A stretch of DNA of 32,234 nucleotides, taken from positions 1-32,234 of the forward strand of contig JAFDEK010000075.1 of NCBI GenBank assembly GCA_019310385.1, given 5' to 3'. Under the pieces are notes generated by a model that ran no database searches, was not told the origin of the DNA, and saw nothing but the letters and a program-made list of their open reading frames with translations. Shown here piece by piece: positions 8,052 to 16,921 of the stretch. Each line of letters opens with the position of its first letter. Positions within the stretch are counted from its first letter, which is position 1. This DNA comes from Deltaproteobacteria bacterium (lineage in GTDB: Bacteria > Myxococcota_A > UBA9160 > UBA4427). The position numbers and the translations under genes are program-made.

Positions 8052-8417
8052 ATGAAGTCCAGAACCCGCACGCGCTCGTGGCCCCGGCTGCTCATGACCG
8101 CCCTCCTCCTTCACTTTGCTTCGGGCGTCGCGCTGGCCGACGAGACGGGTGGCCAGGAGCCGGCCGCGGCGAAGTCGGACAGCGATTCCCAAGAGCAGAA
8201 CGAGAGTGGTGGCATCGACGTCAGCCATATCGGCGCCTCGACCCTCGACCTCGTGATCATTCGTCCGCTCGGGGTGGGGGCGACGGTGGTTGGGTTCGTG
8301 ATGTTCGTGGTCTCGGTTCCCTTCGTCGCTCCCTCACGCGGCATCGGTACGAGCTGGGAGATCTTCGTCGAAGGGCCCGGCGAATACACCTTCGTCCGAC
8401 CGATCGGGGAGATCTGA
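8052..8417 (+). CDS. Small exported or membrane protein, unknown function
   Basis: 121 aa from ATG 8052 (GAGAGG just upstream); an alternative ATG at 8031 would give 128 aa and would overlap the full-length TPR frame in ATGA. The N-terminus is a signal peptide (RSWPRLLMTALLLHFASGVALAD). A Glu/Ser/Gln-rich linker follows, then one strong hydrophobic segment (~70-97: DLVIIRPLGVGATVVGFVMF) and the tail GTSWEIFVEGPGEYTFVRPIGEI. Similar short proteins with 'RPLG...T..G...F..S.P' patterns occur in Gram-negative bacteria, without known role. It is probably the last gene of the TonB operon by position; a function is not claimed. Confidence 0.65.
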   Translation: MKSRTRTRSWPRLLMTALLLHFASGVALADETGGQEPAAAKSDSDSQEQNESGGIDVSHIGASTLDLVIIRPLGVGATVVGFVMFVVSVPFVAPSRGIGTSWEIFVEGPGEYTFVRPIGEI

Positions 8418-8433
8418 GAAAGACAGGTTCTCG

Positions 8434-8490
8434 TCAGGCGCCCGCTTCTCAGGCGCCCTCTTATCAGGCGCCCTCTTATCAGGCGCCATA
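8434..8490. repeat. 15-bp tandem repeat between convergent genes, overlapping a stop codon
   Basis: Units TCAGGCGCCCGCTTC (8434-8448), TCAGGCGCCCTCTTA (8449-8463 and 8464-8478) and a partial TCAGGCGCCATA (8479-8490). The last copy contains the stop and final codons (Gly-Ala-stop) of the minus-strand gene, so the gene's 3' tail appears to have been copied outward. Each unit carries a GGCGCC palindrome. The repeat lies in the 61-nt gap between two converging genes. Confidence 0.85.
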
Positions 8491-9402
8491 GTTCCGATTG
8501 ATGAAGCGCGACATGACGATGGTGAAACGCTCGATGTTCTCGACGGTGCGCCGCTGACGTTTCAGGACCAGGTACAGGTCGAAGTCGGGCGTCTTGCCCG
8601 ACAGCAGGATGTCGAATTGCGCGCGCATCCCGTCCCAGTCCTTTCGGATCTCGTCGATCAGCTGCGAGGCGATCTCGCCGGCCTTCCCCTGCTCCAGCGC
8701 CAGGGCGGCCTTGAGTAGGTCGCTCTCCTCGTTCGCCACCCGCTGGCGCTGGAATGCGGCCACGCTCTCTTTCAGCCGCTTCTTGTTCCGGTCGACGTCG
8801 ATACCCGCGAAGACCAGGACGGCCTCCTTCGTCGATCTCTCGATCAGCATCTCCGAAAGGCCGGCAGCCGCCGCCGCGTCACACAGCCGGTAGGTCGTCT
8901 TGCGGCACTCCTGGTCGTAGAGCGCAATGAGCTTCTCGGCTTCGGCGACCAGGTCGAGGCTCAGATTGTCGAAATAGCGGATCGAGAGCGGGTCGCCCAG
9001 CCCGCTCTCCGGCGCCATGAACTGCCGGGTCCGGCGCAGGTACTCGTAGGGGCTGGCCGTGGCGATCGCGCGAAGCGGCTGCCACGCCTCGTGGACACCT
9101 CGCACCTGCTCGCGAATCTCGGGCGTCCAGGGCGCGGGAACCCCGAAGGTCGTACTCCCCTCCGCGAGCATCTCCAGGTTGCGGTCGATCTGGGCCGTCG
9201 TAGCCACCAGGTCCGACTTGTGCACGTCTCCCAGATGTAGCTGGTAGAGGAGGTTGTCCTTGCTGAGCTGCTGGGCCAGCCTCCGCACGCGTCCCGCCGT
9301 GCCCTCGGCGCTCCCGACCTCGTAGGGCAGAAGCTCCGCCGCCTCCGCTTGGGCGAGGAACAAGGCGCTGACACAGCTCAGGATCAGCGTGATCTGGCGC
9401 AT
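8479..9402 (-). CDS. Exported PilJ/NIT-like sensory-domain protein, paralogue A
   Basis: 307 aa. The ATG at 9402 has GGGAGGG about 9 nt upstream. A signal peptide (~1-21, ending AEAAE) is followed by an all-helical periplasmic protein. Two stretches resemble the type IV pili methyl-accepting chemotaxis transducer N-terminal domain: AGRVRRLAQQLSKDNLLYQL (~36-55), with helices following, and AAGLSEMLIERSTKEAVLVF (~183-202) followed by GIDVDRNKKRLKESVAAF. There is no kinase, HAMP or signalling domain, so it would be a free periplasmic helical protein. It lies 39 nt downstream of a closely similar paralogue. The domain relation is inferred from pattern; the function is unknown. Confidence 0.65.
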   Translation of the reverse strand: MRQITLILSCVSALFLAQAEAAELLPYEVGSAEGTAGRVRRLAQQLSKDNLLYQLHLGDVHKSDLVATTAQIDRNLEMLAEGSTTFGVPAPWTPEIREQVRGVHEAWQPLRAIATASPYEYLRRTRQFMAPESGLGDPLSIRYFDNLSLDLVAEAEKLIALYDQECRKTTYRLCDAAAAAGLSEMLIERSTKEAVLVFAGIDVDRNKKRLKESVAAFQRQRVANEESDLLKAALALEQGKAGEIASQLIDEIRKDWDGMRAQFDILLSGKTPDFDLYLVLKRQRRTVENIERFTIVMSRFINRNYGA

Positions 9403-9441
9403 ACGGGGAAGCCCTCCCTACGGCCCGCGATCGCTGGATCG

Positions 9442-10365
9442 TCAGGCTCCGTACTTTCGATCGAAGAAGCGTCCCATGACCATACGCAGACGCTCGACGC
9501 TCCCGATGATGCGCCGCTGGCGCTTCAGAACCAGCGGCAGGTCGAAGTCGGCCGTCTTGCCCGCAAGCAGGTCGTCGAACTCAGCGCTCATCTCGGCCCA
9601 GTCCTTTCGGACGTCGGCAAGCAGCTGCGCGGTGACCTCGCCGGACTTCCCCTCCTCGGGCGCCGTGGCGGCCTTGAAGAAGTTGCTCGCCTCGTTCTCC
9701 GCCCGCTGGCGCTGGAAGGCCGCCACGGTCACCTTCAGCGCCTTCTTGTTCTCTTCGACGTCGATGCCCGCGAAGACCATGATGGCCTCTTTCGCGGCTC
9801 TCTCGAGCATCGTCTCCGTGGCCCCGGAGATCCTTGCCGCATCGCACAGGGGAAAGCCGGACCTGCGGCACTCGTGGTCGTAGAGTGCACCCAGCTTGTC
9901 GGCCTCGGCGACGAGGTCGGACCTCAGAACGTCGAAGTAGCGGATCGAGAGCGGGTCTCCGAGCCGACTCTCGGGCGTCATGAACTCTCGGCTCCGGCGC
10001 AGGTACTCGTAGGGGCTCGCCGTGGCGATCGCGCGGAGGGGCCCCCACACCTCGTCGAGGCGTCTGATCTGCGCGCGAATCTCGGGCGTCCAGGGCGCGG
10101 GAATCCCGAAGGTCGGGCTCCCCTCCGCGAGCATCTCCAAGCTGCGGTCGAGCTTGGCCGCTGTGGCGACCAGATCCGACTTGTGCACGTCGCCCAGATG
10201 AAGCTGGTAGAGGAGGTTCTGTTTGCTGAGCTTCTCGGCGAGCCAGCGCACCTGCCCCGTCAGCGCCTCGGCGGTCGAGATCTCGAAGGGAAGCAGATCC
10301 GCCGCCGCCGCGTGAGCGAGGAACAGGGTAGTGATGAAACTCGCGAGCGCCGGGGTCGGGCGCAT
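9442..10365 (-). CDS. Exported PilJ/NIT-like sensory-domain protein, paralogue B
   Basis: 307 aa, the same length as its neighbour and alignable without gaps over most of its length. Shared blocks include LHLGDVHKSDLVAT, APWTPEIR, LRAIATASPYEYLRR, GDPLSIRYFD, FAGIDV and VLKRQRR. It has a signal peptide (~1-22), and the two PilJ-like helical blocks recur (LTGQVRWLAEKLSKQNLLYQ and ATETMLERAAKEAIMVF). GGAGGG lies 8 nt before ATG 10365, and the leader sequence GGAGGGCTTCC is shared with the paralogue, so the duplicated unit included the ribosome binding site. The two genes are probably co-transcribed. No function can be assigned. Confidence 0.65.
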   Translation of the reverse strand: MRPTPALASFITTLFLAHAAAADLLPFEISTAEALTGQVRWLAEKLSKQNLLYQLHLGDVHKSDLVATAAKLDRSLEMLAEGSPTFGIPAPWTPEIRAQIRRLDEVWGPLRAIATASPYEYLRRSREFMTPESRLGDPLSIRYFDVLRSDLVAEADKLGALYDHECRRSGFPLCDAARISGATETMLERAAKEAIMVFAGIDVEENKKALKVTVAAFQRQRAENEASNFFKAATAPEEGKSGEVTAQLLADVRKDWAEMSAEFDDLLAGKTADFDLPLVLKRQRRIIGSVERLRMVMGRFFDRKYGA

Positions 10366-10488
10366 GCCGGAAGCCCTCCGCTTACCCTACGAATGCTACA
10401 GCGTAGGTCCCCGGGCGCGACTAGCCAAGGCTTCCGGCGCGACGCCCCGCCGGGCTAGGCCAGGGGCGCGCTGGAGGTGGATCCCCGA

Positions 10489-12579
<2,091 letters not shown>

Positions 12580-12787
12580 GATGGCCCCGTTCGCCCCCCG
12601 CTCATGTGGGGGCTGGATCCGCCGCCAGGGCGGCCGGATCTCTACTTACGTGTGTCAATACTGTTTAGAAGGGTGTAGCTCGAATCTTTAGTGGCCGCGC
12701 AATCTAGCGAGGTGTCAAGATATCGGCCACCCGTTCGGAAACCTGCGTATCGGCTGCGGTTCCATGAGGCAGTCCGACGTCGGCGAT

Positions 12788-12809
12788 GCGCCCGCGGGGA
12801 AGCGGGCGC
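12788..12809 (-). terminator. Strong GC hairpin downstream of the formyltransferase gene, possible terminator
   Basis: A perfect 8-bp stem GCGCCCGC / GCGGGCGC with a 6-nt loop begins 19 nt past the stop of the minus-strand gene ending at 12828. No clear U-tract follows, so intrinsic termination is uncertain. Confidence 0.35.
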
Positions 12810-12827
12810 TGCGCCTGGCCTCGGGTC

Positions 12828-13763
12828 TCAGTCGAAGCAGGCTTCGGGTGCAATTCCGGATTCCCCAGAGGGAACCTTCTTTCCCGTCCCGCGCCGCAGC
12901 TTCGCCACGGACACCGCACCGCCGTTGGCGGCCAGGACGAGGGCGCCCTTCTGGACGCCCAGCACGCTCCCGAGCAGGGCGCCCGCCGCCCGATCACGGT
13001 ATTTCGGGCACATGGAGGCGCCAAAAAAGCGAACCTGTTCGCCATCTATCTCCGCCCAGGCGCCCGGAGAGGGGTCGCAGGCGCGGATCAGGCGCTCGAC
13101 GTCGCCGGCGGAACGTGCCCAGTCGATTCGCGCGACCTCGTTGGTCACCAGGCCCTGCTCGCTCGCACCGACCTTCCCTTGGGGGCGATACTTGGCCCTG
13201 CCCTCTCCCACGGTCGCCACCGCCTCGACTGTGGCCTCGACCCCCATCGCGTAGAGCTTGTCGAAGTAGAGGGAGCCCATGGTGTCGGTGGGCTCGATCG
13301 TGACGCCACCACGCTGCACCACGATGGGCCCCGTATCGACCCCTGCGTCGGCCCGGAAGACCGTGACCCCAGACTCGGTGGCCCCCATGATGATCTGCCA
13401 GGAGAGCGCGGCTCCGCCACGAAAGGCCGGCAGCAGCGAGGGGTGGAAGACGAGGGATCCGTGCTGGGGCCCGTCGACGATCTCGGGCGGGAGGATCACG
13501 GTCGTAAAGGGAAGGACGTTGAGATCCGCGCCGAGGCCTCGGTACTCCTCGACGAGCTCCGGGATCGCCTTTGCCTTGCGGCGGAAGCGCTTGTGGCGAA
13601 AGAGCGGCCAACGGCGTTCCTCGGCGAGGGCGCCGAGGGGATCCGGGCGTCCTTCGTCGGGGGGCACGTACACGCCGACGATCTCGTGGCCCGCCTCTGC
13701 GAGCCGCTCGGCGACGTCTCTACCGAAGGGGGCCTGTCCGAAGATCGCGATGCGCAGCGCCAT
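12828..13763 (-). CDS. Formyltransferase-family protein similar to the hydrolase domain of 10-formyl-THF dehydrogenase
   Basis: 311 aa from ATG 13763. The whole protein follows the N-terminal domain of ALDH1L1 rather than methionyl-tRNA formyltransferase: IAIFGQAPFGRDVAERL, GHEIVGVYVPPDEGRPDPLG, GADLNVLPF, HGSLVFHPSLLP and FRADAGVDTGPIVVQ. Catalytic His107 (in FHPSLLP) and Asp143 (in GVDTG) correspond to His106 and Asp142 of that domain, which cleaves 10-formyl-THF. The C-terminal half (~205-300) has the OB-like subdomain with ACDPSPGAWAEIDGEQVRFF. There is no fused aldehyde dehydrogenase and no acyl-carrier domain. The likely reaction is 10-formyl-THF hydrolysis or formyl transfer to an unknown acceptor. 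It lies 49 nt downstream of an acyltransferase gene on the same strand, so it could serve a sugar-modification step. Confidence 0.8.
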   Translation of the reverse strand: MALRIAIFGQAPFGRDVAERLAEAGHEIVGVYVPPDEGRPDPLGALAEERRWPLFRHKRFRRKAKAIPELVEEYRGLGADLNVLPFTTVILPPEIVDGPQHGSLVFHPSLLPAFRGGAALSWQIIMGATESGVTVFRADAGVDTGPIVVQRGGVTIEPTDTMGSLYFDKLYAMGVEATVEAVATVGEGRAKYRPQGKVGASEQGLVTNEVARIDWARSAGDVERLIRACDPSPGAWAEIDGEQVRFFGASMCPKYRDRAAGALLGSVLGVQKGALVLAANGGAVSVAKLRRGTGKKVPSGESGIAPEACFD

Positions 13764-13812
13764 CGCGGCAGAGTAACAGAAGCGCGCGCCGAGCAGGGTG
13801 CCTGCTTCGGCG

Positions 13813-14469
13813 TCAGATGGGGACTCGCGAGCGATCGCCCACCTTGCCGCGAGGCGCCGCGGGGTTGCCGAAGGCCAGGGTGTGCTCGGGAATGGAACGG
13901 GTGACGAGGGAGCGTGCGCCGATCACGCTGTGGGCGCCGATCTCCACCCCGCGCAACACCGTCACGTCGGAGCTGATCCAGCAGTGATCCCCGATCCGCA
14001 CGGGCTCGCTGCATTCGGGCCGCTCGGCGTCCAGGGCATGCTGGTCCGAATCGAAGACCCGCACTCCGGGTCCCACCCAGACACCGCGCCCGAGGCTCAG
14101 CTCGCGCTTCGCGCTCAGATGGCAACCGTTCAAGAAGGCGTCCGGCCCCACCGTGATGCGCCCGCCCGGAAAGGCCCGCAGCCGCACCGGCCCGACGTCG
14201 CTGTGGATCCAGCTCTGCGCGCCGATCTCGACCTCGGCGCCCGCACCCACGTGAAAGATCACGCCCTCCCGCCGGCGCTCGGTCACCACGCCGGGACCGA
14301 TTCGCAGGCGCGCGCCCGGCCCCAGGGAGAAGCCGGCGACCGCGAGGTTCGTGCTGGCGTCGGGGTGGATCTCGAGGCCTGGATGCGCCCGAGCGAGGCG
14401 CCGCAGGCGTGCCCGGTCCCAGGCCCGGATCAGCTTGAGGAGAAGAAGAGTCGCGAGCTGCCGCACCAA
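13813..14469 (-). CDS. Hexapeptide-repeat acyltransferase (left-handed beta-helix family)
   Basis: 218 aa. The start is TTG 14469 or the adjoining GTG 14466; TTG is used here. A hydrophobic/basic N-terminal helix (QLATLLLLKLIRAWDRARLRRL) is followed by imperfect [LIV]-G-x4 hexapeptide turns (ITVGPDAFLNG, LSLGRGVWVGPG, VRIGDHCWISSDVTV, VEIGAHSVIGARS) and the closing GNPAAPRGKV typical of the WbbJ/maltose acetyltransferase group. The His in DSDQHAL (~138) is the probable catalytic base. These enzymes move acetyl or other acyl groups from CoA to sugars, often on surface polysaccharides. It starts 7 nt after the end of infA and probably shares its transcript. Confidence 0.85.
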   Translation of the reverse strand: MVRQLATLLLLKLIRAWDRARLRRLARAHPGLEIHPDASTNLAVAGFSLGPGARLRIGPGVVTERRREGVIFHVGAGAEVEIGAQSWIHSDVGPVRLRAFPGGRITVGPDAFLNGCHLSAKRELSLGRGVWVGPGVRVFDSDQHALDAERPECSEPVRIGDHCWISSDVTVLRGVEIGAHSVIGARSLVTRSIPEHTLAFGNPAAPRGKVGDRSRVPI

Positions 14470-14476
14470 AGCTCGC

Positions 14477-14713
14477 TTAGGGAGCGTTCTGGCCTTCGCG
14501 CAGCCGGAAGGTGATGAAGCCGTGGGTGGGATCGTAGGGCGAGAGGCCGACCGTCACACGGTCGCCGGGGATCACGCGAATGCGGAAGCGGCGCATTCGG
14601 CCCGAGAGCTGGGCCGTGACCTGCTGCCCGGATTCGAGGGTGATCTGGTAGCGGCCGCCGCCGAGGATTTTGTCGACGGATCCGGTTACCTGAATGAGAT
14701 CGTCACGCGCCAA
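14477..14713 (-). CDS. infA: Translation initiation factor IF-1
   Basis: 78 aa from TTG 14713. This start is fixed by GGAGG 7 nt upstream and by the family's usual N-terminus (M)ARDDLIQVTGSV; longer frames lack IF-1 similarity. The OB fold is complete: ILGGGRYQITLESGQQVTAQLSGRMRR, cited in parts, then VIPGDRVTVGLSPYDPTHGFITFR. IF-1 binds the 30S A site and supports IF-2 and IF-3 in initiation. It is slightly longer than the usual ~72 residues because of the tail LREGQNAP. The common basic KxxRKNY stretch is replaced by GRMRRFRIR. It leads an infA - acyltransferase - formyltransferase set on the minus strand. Confidence 0.93.
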   Translation of the reverse strand: MARDDLIQVTGSVDKILGGGRYQITLESGQQVTAQLSGRMRRFRIRVIPGDRVTVGLSPYDPTHGFITFRLREGQNAP

Positions 14714-14720
14714 GAACTGG

Positions 14721-14725
14721 CCTCC
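14721..14725 (-). promoter_or_regulatory. Ribosome binding site fixing the TTG start of infA
   Basis: GGAGG on the minus strand with a 7-nt spacer to TTG 14713; it excludes the longer upstream frame. Confidence 0.75.
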
Positions 14726-14946
14726 GCTTGGAGATGAACCGTGGTTTCTGGAGCAGCGCTCGGTGTGGGTGCCCCGGAAGTGCGCGGCGCACCGTAGCAC
14801 GCGGGACGGGCCGATTCACCCCGAGGGCGAAGCCCGGCTGCGGCCGTCTAGAAGGGTCCCGCGGCCCCGACCTCGAAGACCAGGGTTGCCCCGTATGGGG
14901 AAGAGCGACGCGGACCCCGTGGGTGAGGTAAGGCTTCGGGCCCGGG

Positions 14947-14973
14947 TTGCTGACTTCGAGACCGTGCTAGTTT
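14947..14973 (+). promoter_or_regulatory. Weak candidate promoter for tRNA-Ser
   Basis: TTGCTG (14947-14952) and an extended -10-like TGC-TAGTTT (TAGTTT at 14968-14973) are separated by 15 bp and end 11 nt before the tRNA. Position fits, but spacing is short and the -10 match is partial. Confidence 0.3.
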
Positions 14974-14984
14974 CTTCGCCCCGC

Positions 14985-15076
14985 GGAGAGGTGGCGGAGC
15001 CTGGTTGAACGTGCCTGACTCGAAATCAGGTGAAGGTGCAAGCCTTCCGTGGGTTCGAATCCCACCCTCTCCGCCA
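14985..15076 (+). tRNA. tRNA-Ser(CGA)
   Basis: The 7-bp acceptor stem GGAGAGG (14985-14991) pairs with CCTCTCC (15066-15072), followed by discriminator G and an encoded CCA (15074-15076). The anticodon arm is CCTGA-CTCGAAA-TCAGG with anticodon CGA, reading serine UCG. A long variable arm (GTGAAGGTGCAAGCCTTCC) and the T-arm GTGGG-TTCGAAT-CCCAC are typical of class II tRNA-Ser. All stems pair cleanly. No duplicated 3' end is seen nearby, so there is no sign of use as an integration site. Confidence 0.96.
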
Positions 15077-15248
15077 CTTGATTCAGCGCCCCTTCCGGCT
15101 TCGGCCCTCCCCCTCTCGCTGGGAATGCTGCCCCGATGAGTGGGTCCAAAAACCCACGCACCTTCACAGCGGCCGCCTTCAGCAGACAGTACGAGCAGCC
15201 GATAAGCGCCACCGACCACAGGGCATTCAGGCCCGGTCTGGTGGATTG

Positions 15249-16871
15249 ATGGCATCTGCGAAATGGGGGAGCTTCGGCTCTTCCCTGAAGCTCGACCGAG
15301 GATCCTTCCTCGCCTACTTCATGGGCGGAATCGTGCCCCTCATCGCGCTCGGCGCGGTGGCGGATCGTTATGCACTCTCCCCCTTCGCGGAAGCGGCGAA
15401 GGACGACTTCGCGATCGGGCTGATCGTCCTCGTCGGATCGATCTGTCTCCTCTCCCTCGGCAGCTTCTTGATGCTTCGCCGGCTGGTGCAGCAAACCATC
15501 CGGCAGAGCCACCTCCTGGCCTACTACGACAGCCTGACGGGTTTGCCGAACCGCAAGCTCTTCACAGATCGCCTCGAGCAGTCCCTCCACCAGGCACGGC
15601 GCAGCGACCGGCTCGTGGCCATGTGCTTCCTCGATCTCGACGGCTTCAAGCTCGTCAACGATACCCTCGGCCACAGCGCCGGAGACCGGATGCTGCGCGA
15701 GGTATCTGAGCGAGTCATGAACTGCACGAGACTGAGCGACTCCATCGCGCGTGCCAGCTCCGAAGAATCCAGCGTCGCGGTCTCGCGCCTGGGAGGCGAC
15801 GAATTCACCTTCGTGCTCAACGGGATCGCGCGCAGCGATGACGCGGGCATCGTCGCCGATCGGGTGCTCAACGCGATCCGCAAGCCCTTCGTCCTCGAGG
15901 GCCGCGAGGTGACGGCGAGCGCCAGCATCGGCATCGCGGTGTTTCCCCACGATGGCGAGGATGCGGAGACGCTGCTCAGGAATGCCGATCGGGCCATGTA
16001 CTGGGCAAAAGGCCGCGGCCGCAACAACTATCAGTTCTACGCCGAATCCATGAACACCGCGGCCAAGCGCAAGATCGAGCTCGAAGGTCGCCTGCGCCGC
16101 GCCCTCGATGACGACGACCTCACGCTCCACTACCAGCCCATGCGTAACGCGGAAGGGACGACCGTCACGAGCGCGGAGGCCCTGCTTCGGTGGGAAGATC
16201 CGGATCTGGGCCCCATCTCTCCGGCCGAGTTCATTCCCGTCGCCGAAGAGACCGGCTTGATCGTTCGGGTCGGCGAATGGGTGCTGCGCACCGCGTGCGC
16301 CCAGGCCCAGGCATGGCAGGAAGCGGGCTATCGGCCGATCCGCATGTCGGTCAACCTTTCCGGCCGCCAGATCCGGCGCACGACGCTGGTAGAATCCGTC
16401 GATCGCGTGCTGCGAGAGAGCAACCTGAGTCCGGCCCACCTCGAGCTCGAGATCACCGAGAGCACCATCATGCAGGACGACGACGTGACCCTCGAGGCCT
16501 TCCGGGAGCTGGACGAGATGGGGGTGGGCCTCGCCCTCGACGACTTCGGCACGGGCTACTCGTCCTTGAGCTACCTGCGCCGCTTCCCCATCAGCCGCGT
16601 CAAGATCGACCGCTCCTTCGTGAACGGGGTCCCGGACAACAAGGACGACACGATCCTGGTCGCGGCGGTCATCGCCATGGCGCGCAGCCTCGGGCTGGCC
16701 GTCGTAGCGGAGGGCGTGGAAACCCGCGAGCAGGCGGACTTCCTGCGCGATAGCGGCTGCGACGAGCTGCAGGGCTACCTCTTCAGCCCGGCCGTTCCGG
16801 CCGAGGATTTCGCCCGCTTCCTCGAGAAGGAAAAGCCGGGCCACGAGCCCGACCCGACCGGAACCCCTTGA
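15249..16871 (+). CDS. Membrane GGDEF-EAL cyclic-di-GMP protein
   Basis: 540 aa. ATG 15249 is chosen because the longer open frame runs through the tRNA. Two N-terminal membrane segments (~20-42, ~54-76) are followed by a GGDEF domain (~90-260) with an intact G-G-D-E-F at 182-186, and an EAL domain (~275-525) with E310-A-L, NLSGRQ, EITES, DDFGTGYSSL, KIDRSF and AEGVET, all expected for an active phosphodiesterase. The protein could make and break c-di-GMP; which activity dominates is unknown. No RxxD inhibitory site is seen ahead of GGDEF. An extra stretch (ASSEESSVAVS) separates the usual SDSIAR block from RLGGDEF. It follows tRNA-Ser by 172 nt and converges on the sulfatase gene. Confidence 0.93.
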   Translation: MASAKWGSFGSSLKLDRGSFLAYFMGGIVPLIALGAVADRYALSPFAEAAKDDFAIGLIVLVGSICLLSLGSFLMLRRLVQQTIRQSHLLAYYDSLTGLPNRKLFTDRLEQSLHQARRSDRLVAMCFLDLDGFKLVNDTLGHSAGDRMLREVSERVMNCTRLSDSIARASSEESSVAVSRLGGDEFTFVLNGIARSDDAGIVADRVLNAIRKPFVLEGREVTASASIGIAVFPHDGEDAETLLRNADRAMYWAKGRGRNNYQFYAESMNTAAKRKIELEGRLRRALDDDDLTLHYQPMRNAEGTTVTSAEALLRWEDPDLGPISPAEFIPVAEETGLIVRVGEWVLRTACAQAQAWQEAGYRPIRMSVNLSGRQIRRTTLVESVDRVLRESNLSPAHLELEITESTIMQDDDVTLEAFRELDEMGVGLALDDFGTGYSSLSYLRRFPISRVKIDRSFVNGVPDNKDDTILVAAVIAMARSLGLAVVAEGVETREQADFLRDSGCDELQGYLFSPAVPAEDFARFLEKEKPGHEPDPTGTP

Positions 16872-16921
16872 TCCTCGGGTAGGGTTGACCCGGGCACGGC
16901 GTTCGCGTGGGGTGATCCCGG

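Noticed and set aside
12638-12658. TTGACA on the minus strand upstream of fusA as a promoter -35
   Set aside because: No -10-like hexamer at 16-18 bp spacing was found, so no promoter is claimed.
14985-15076. tRNA-Ser as an integration site for a mobile island
   Set aside because: No second copy of the tRNA 3' end and no integrase were seen in the window.
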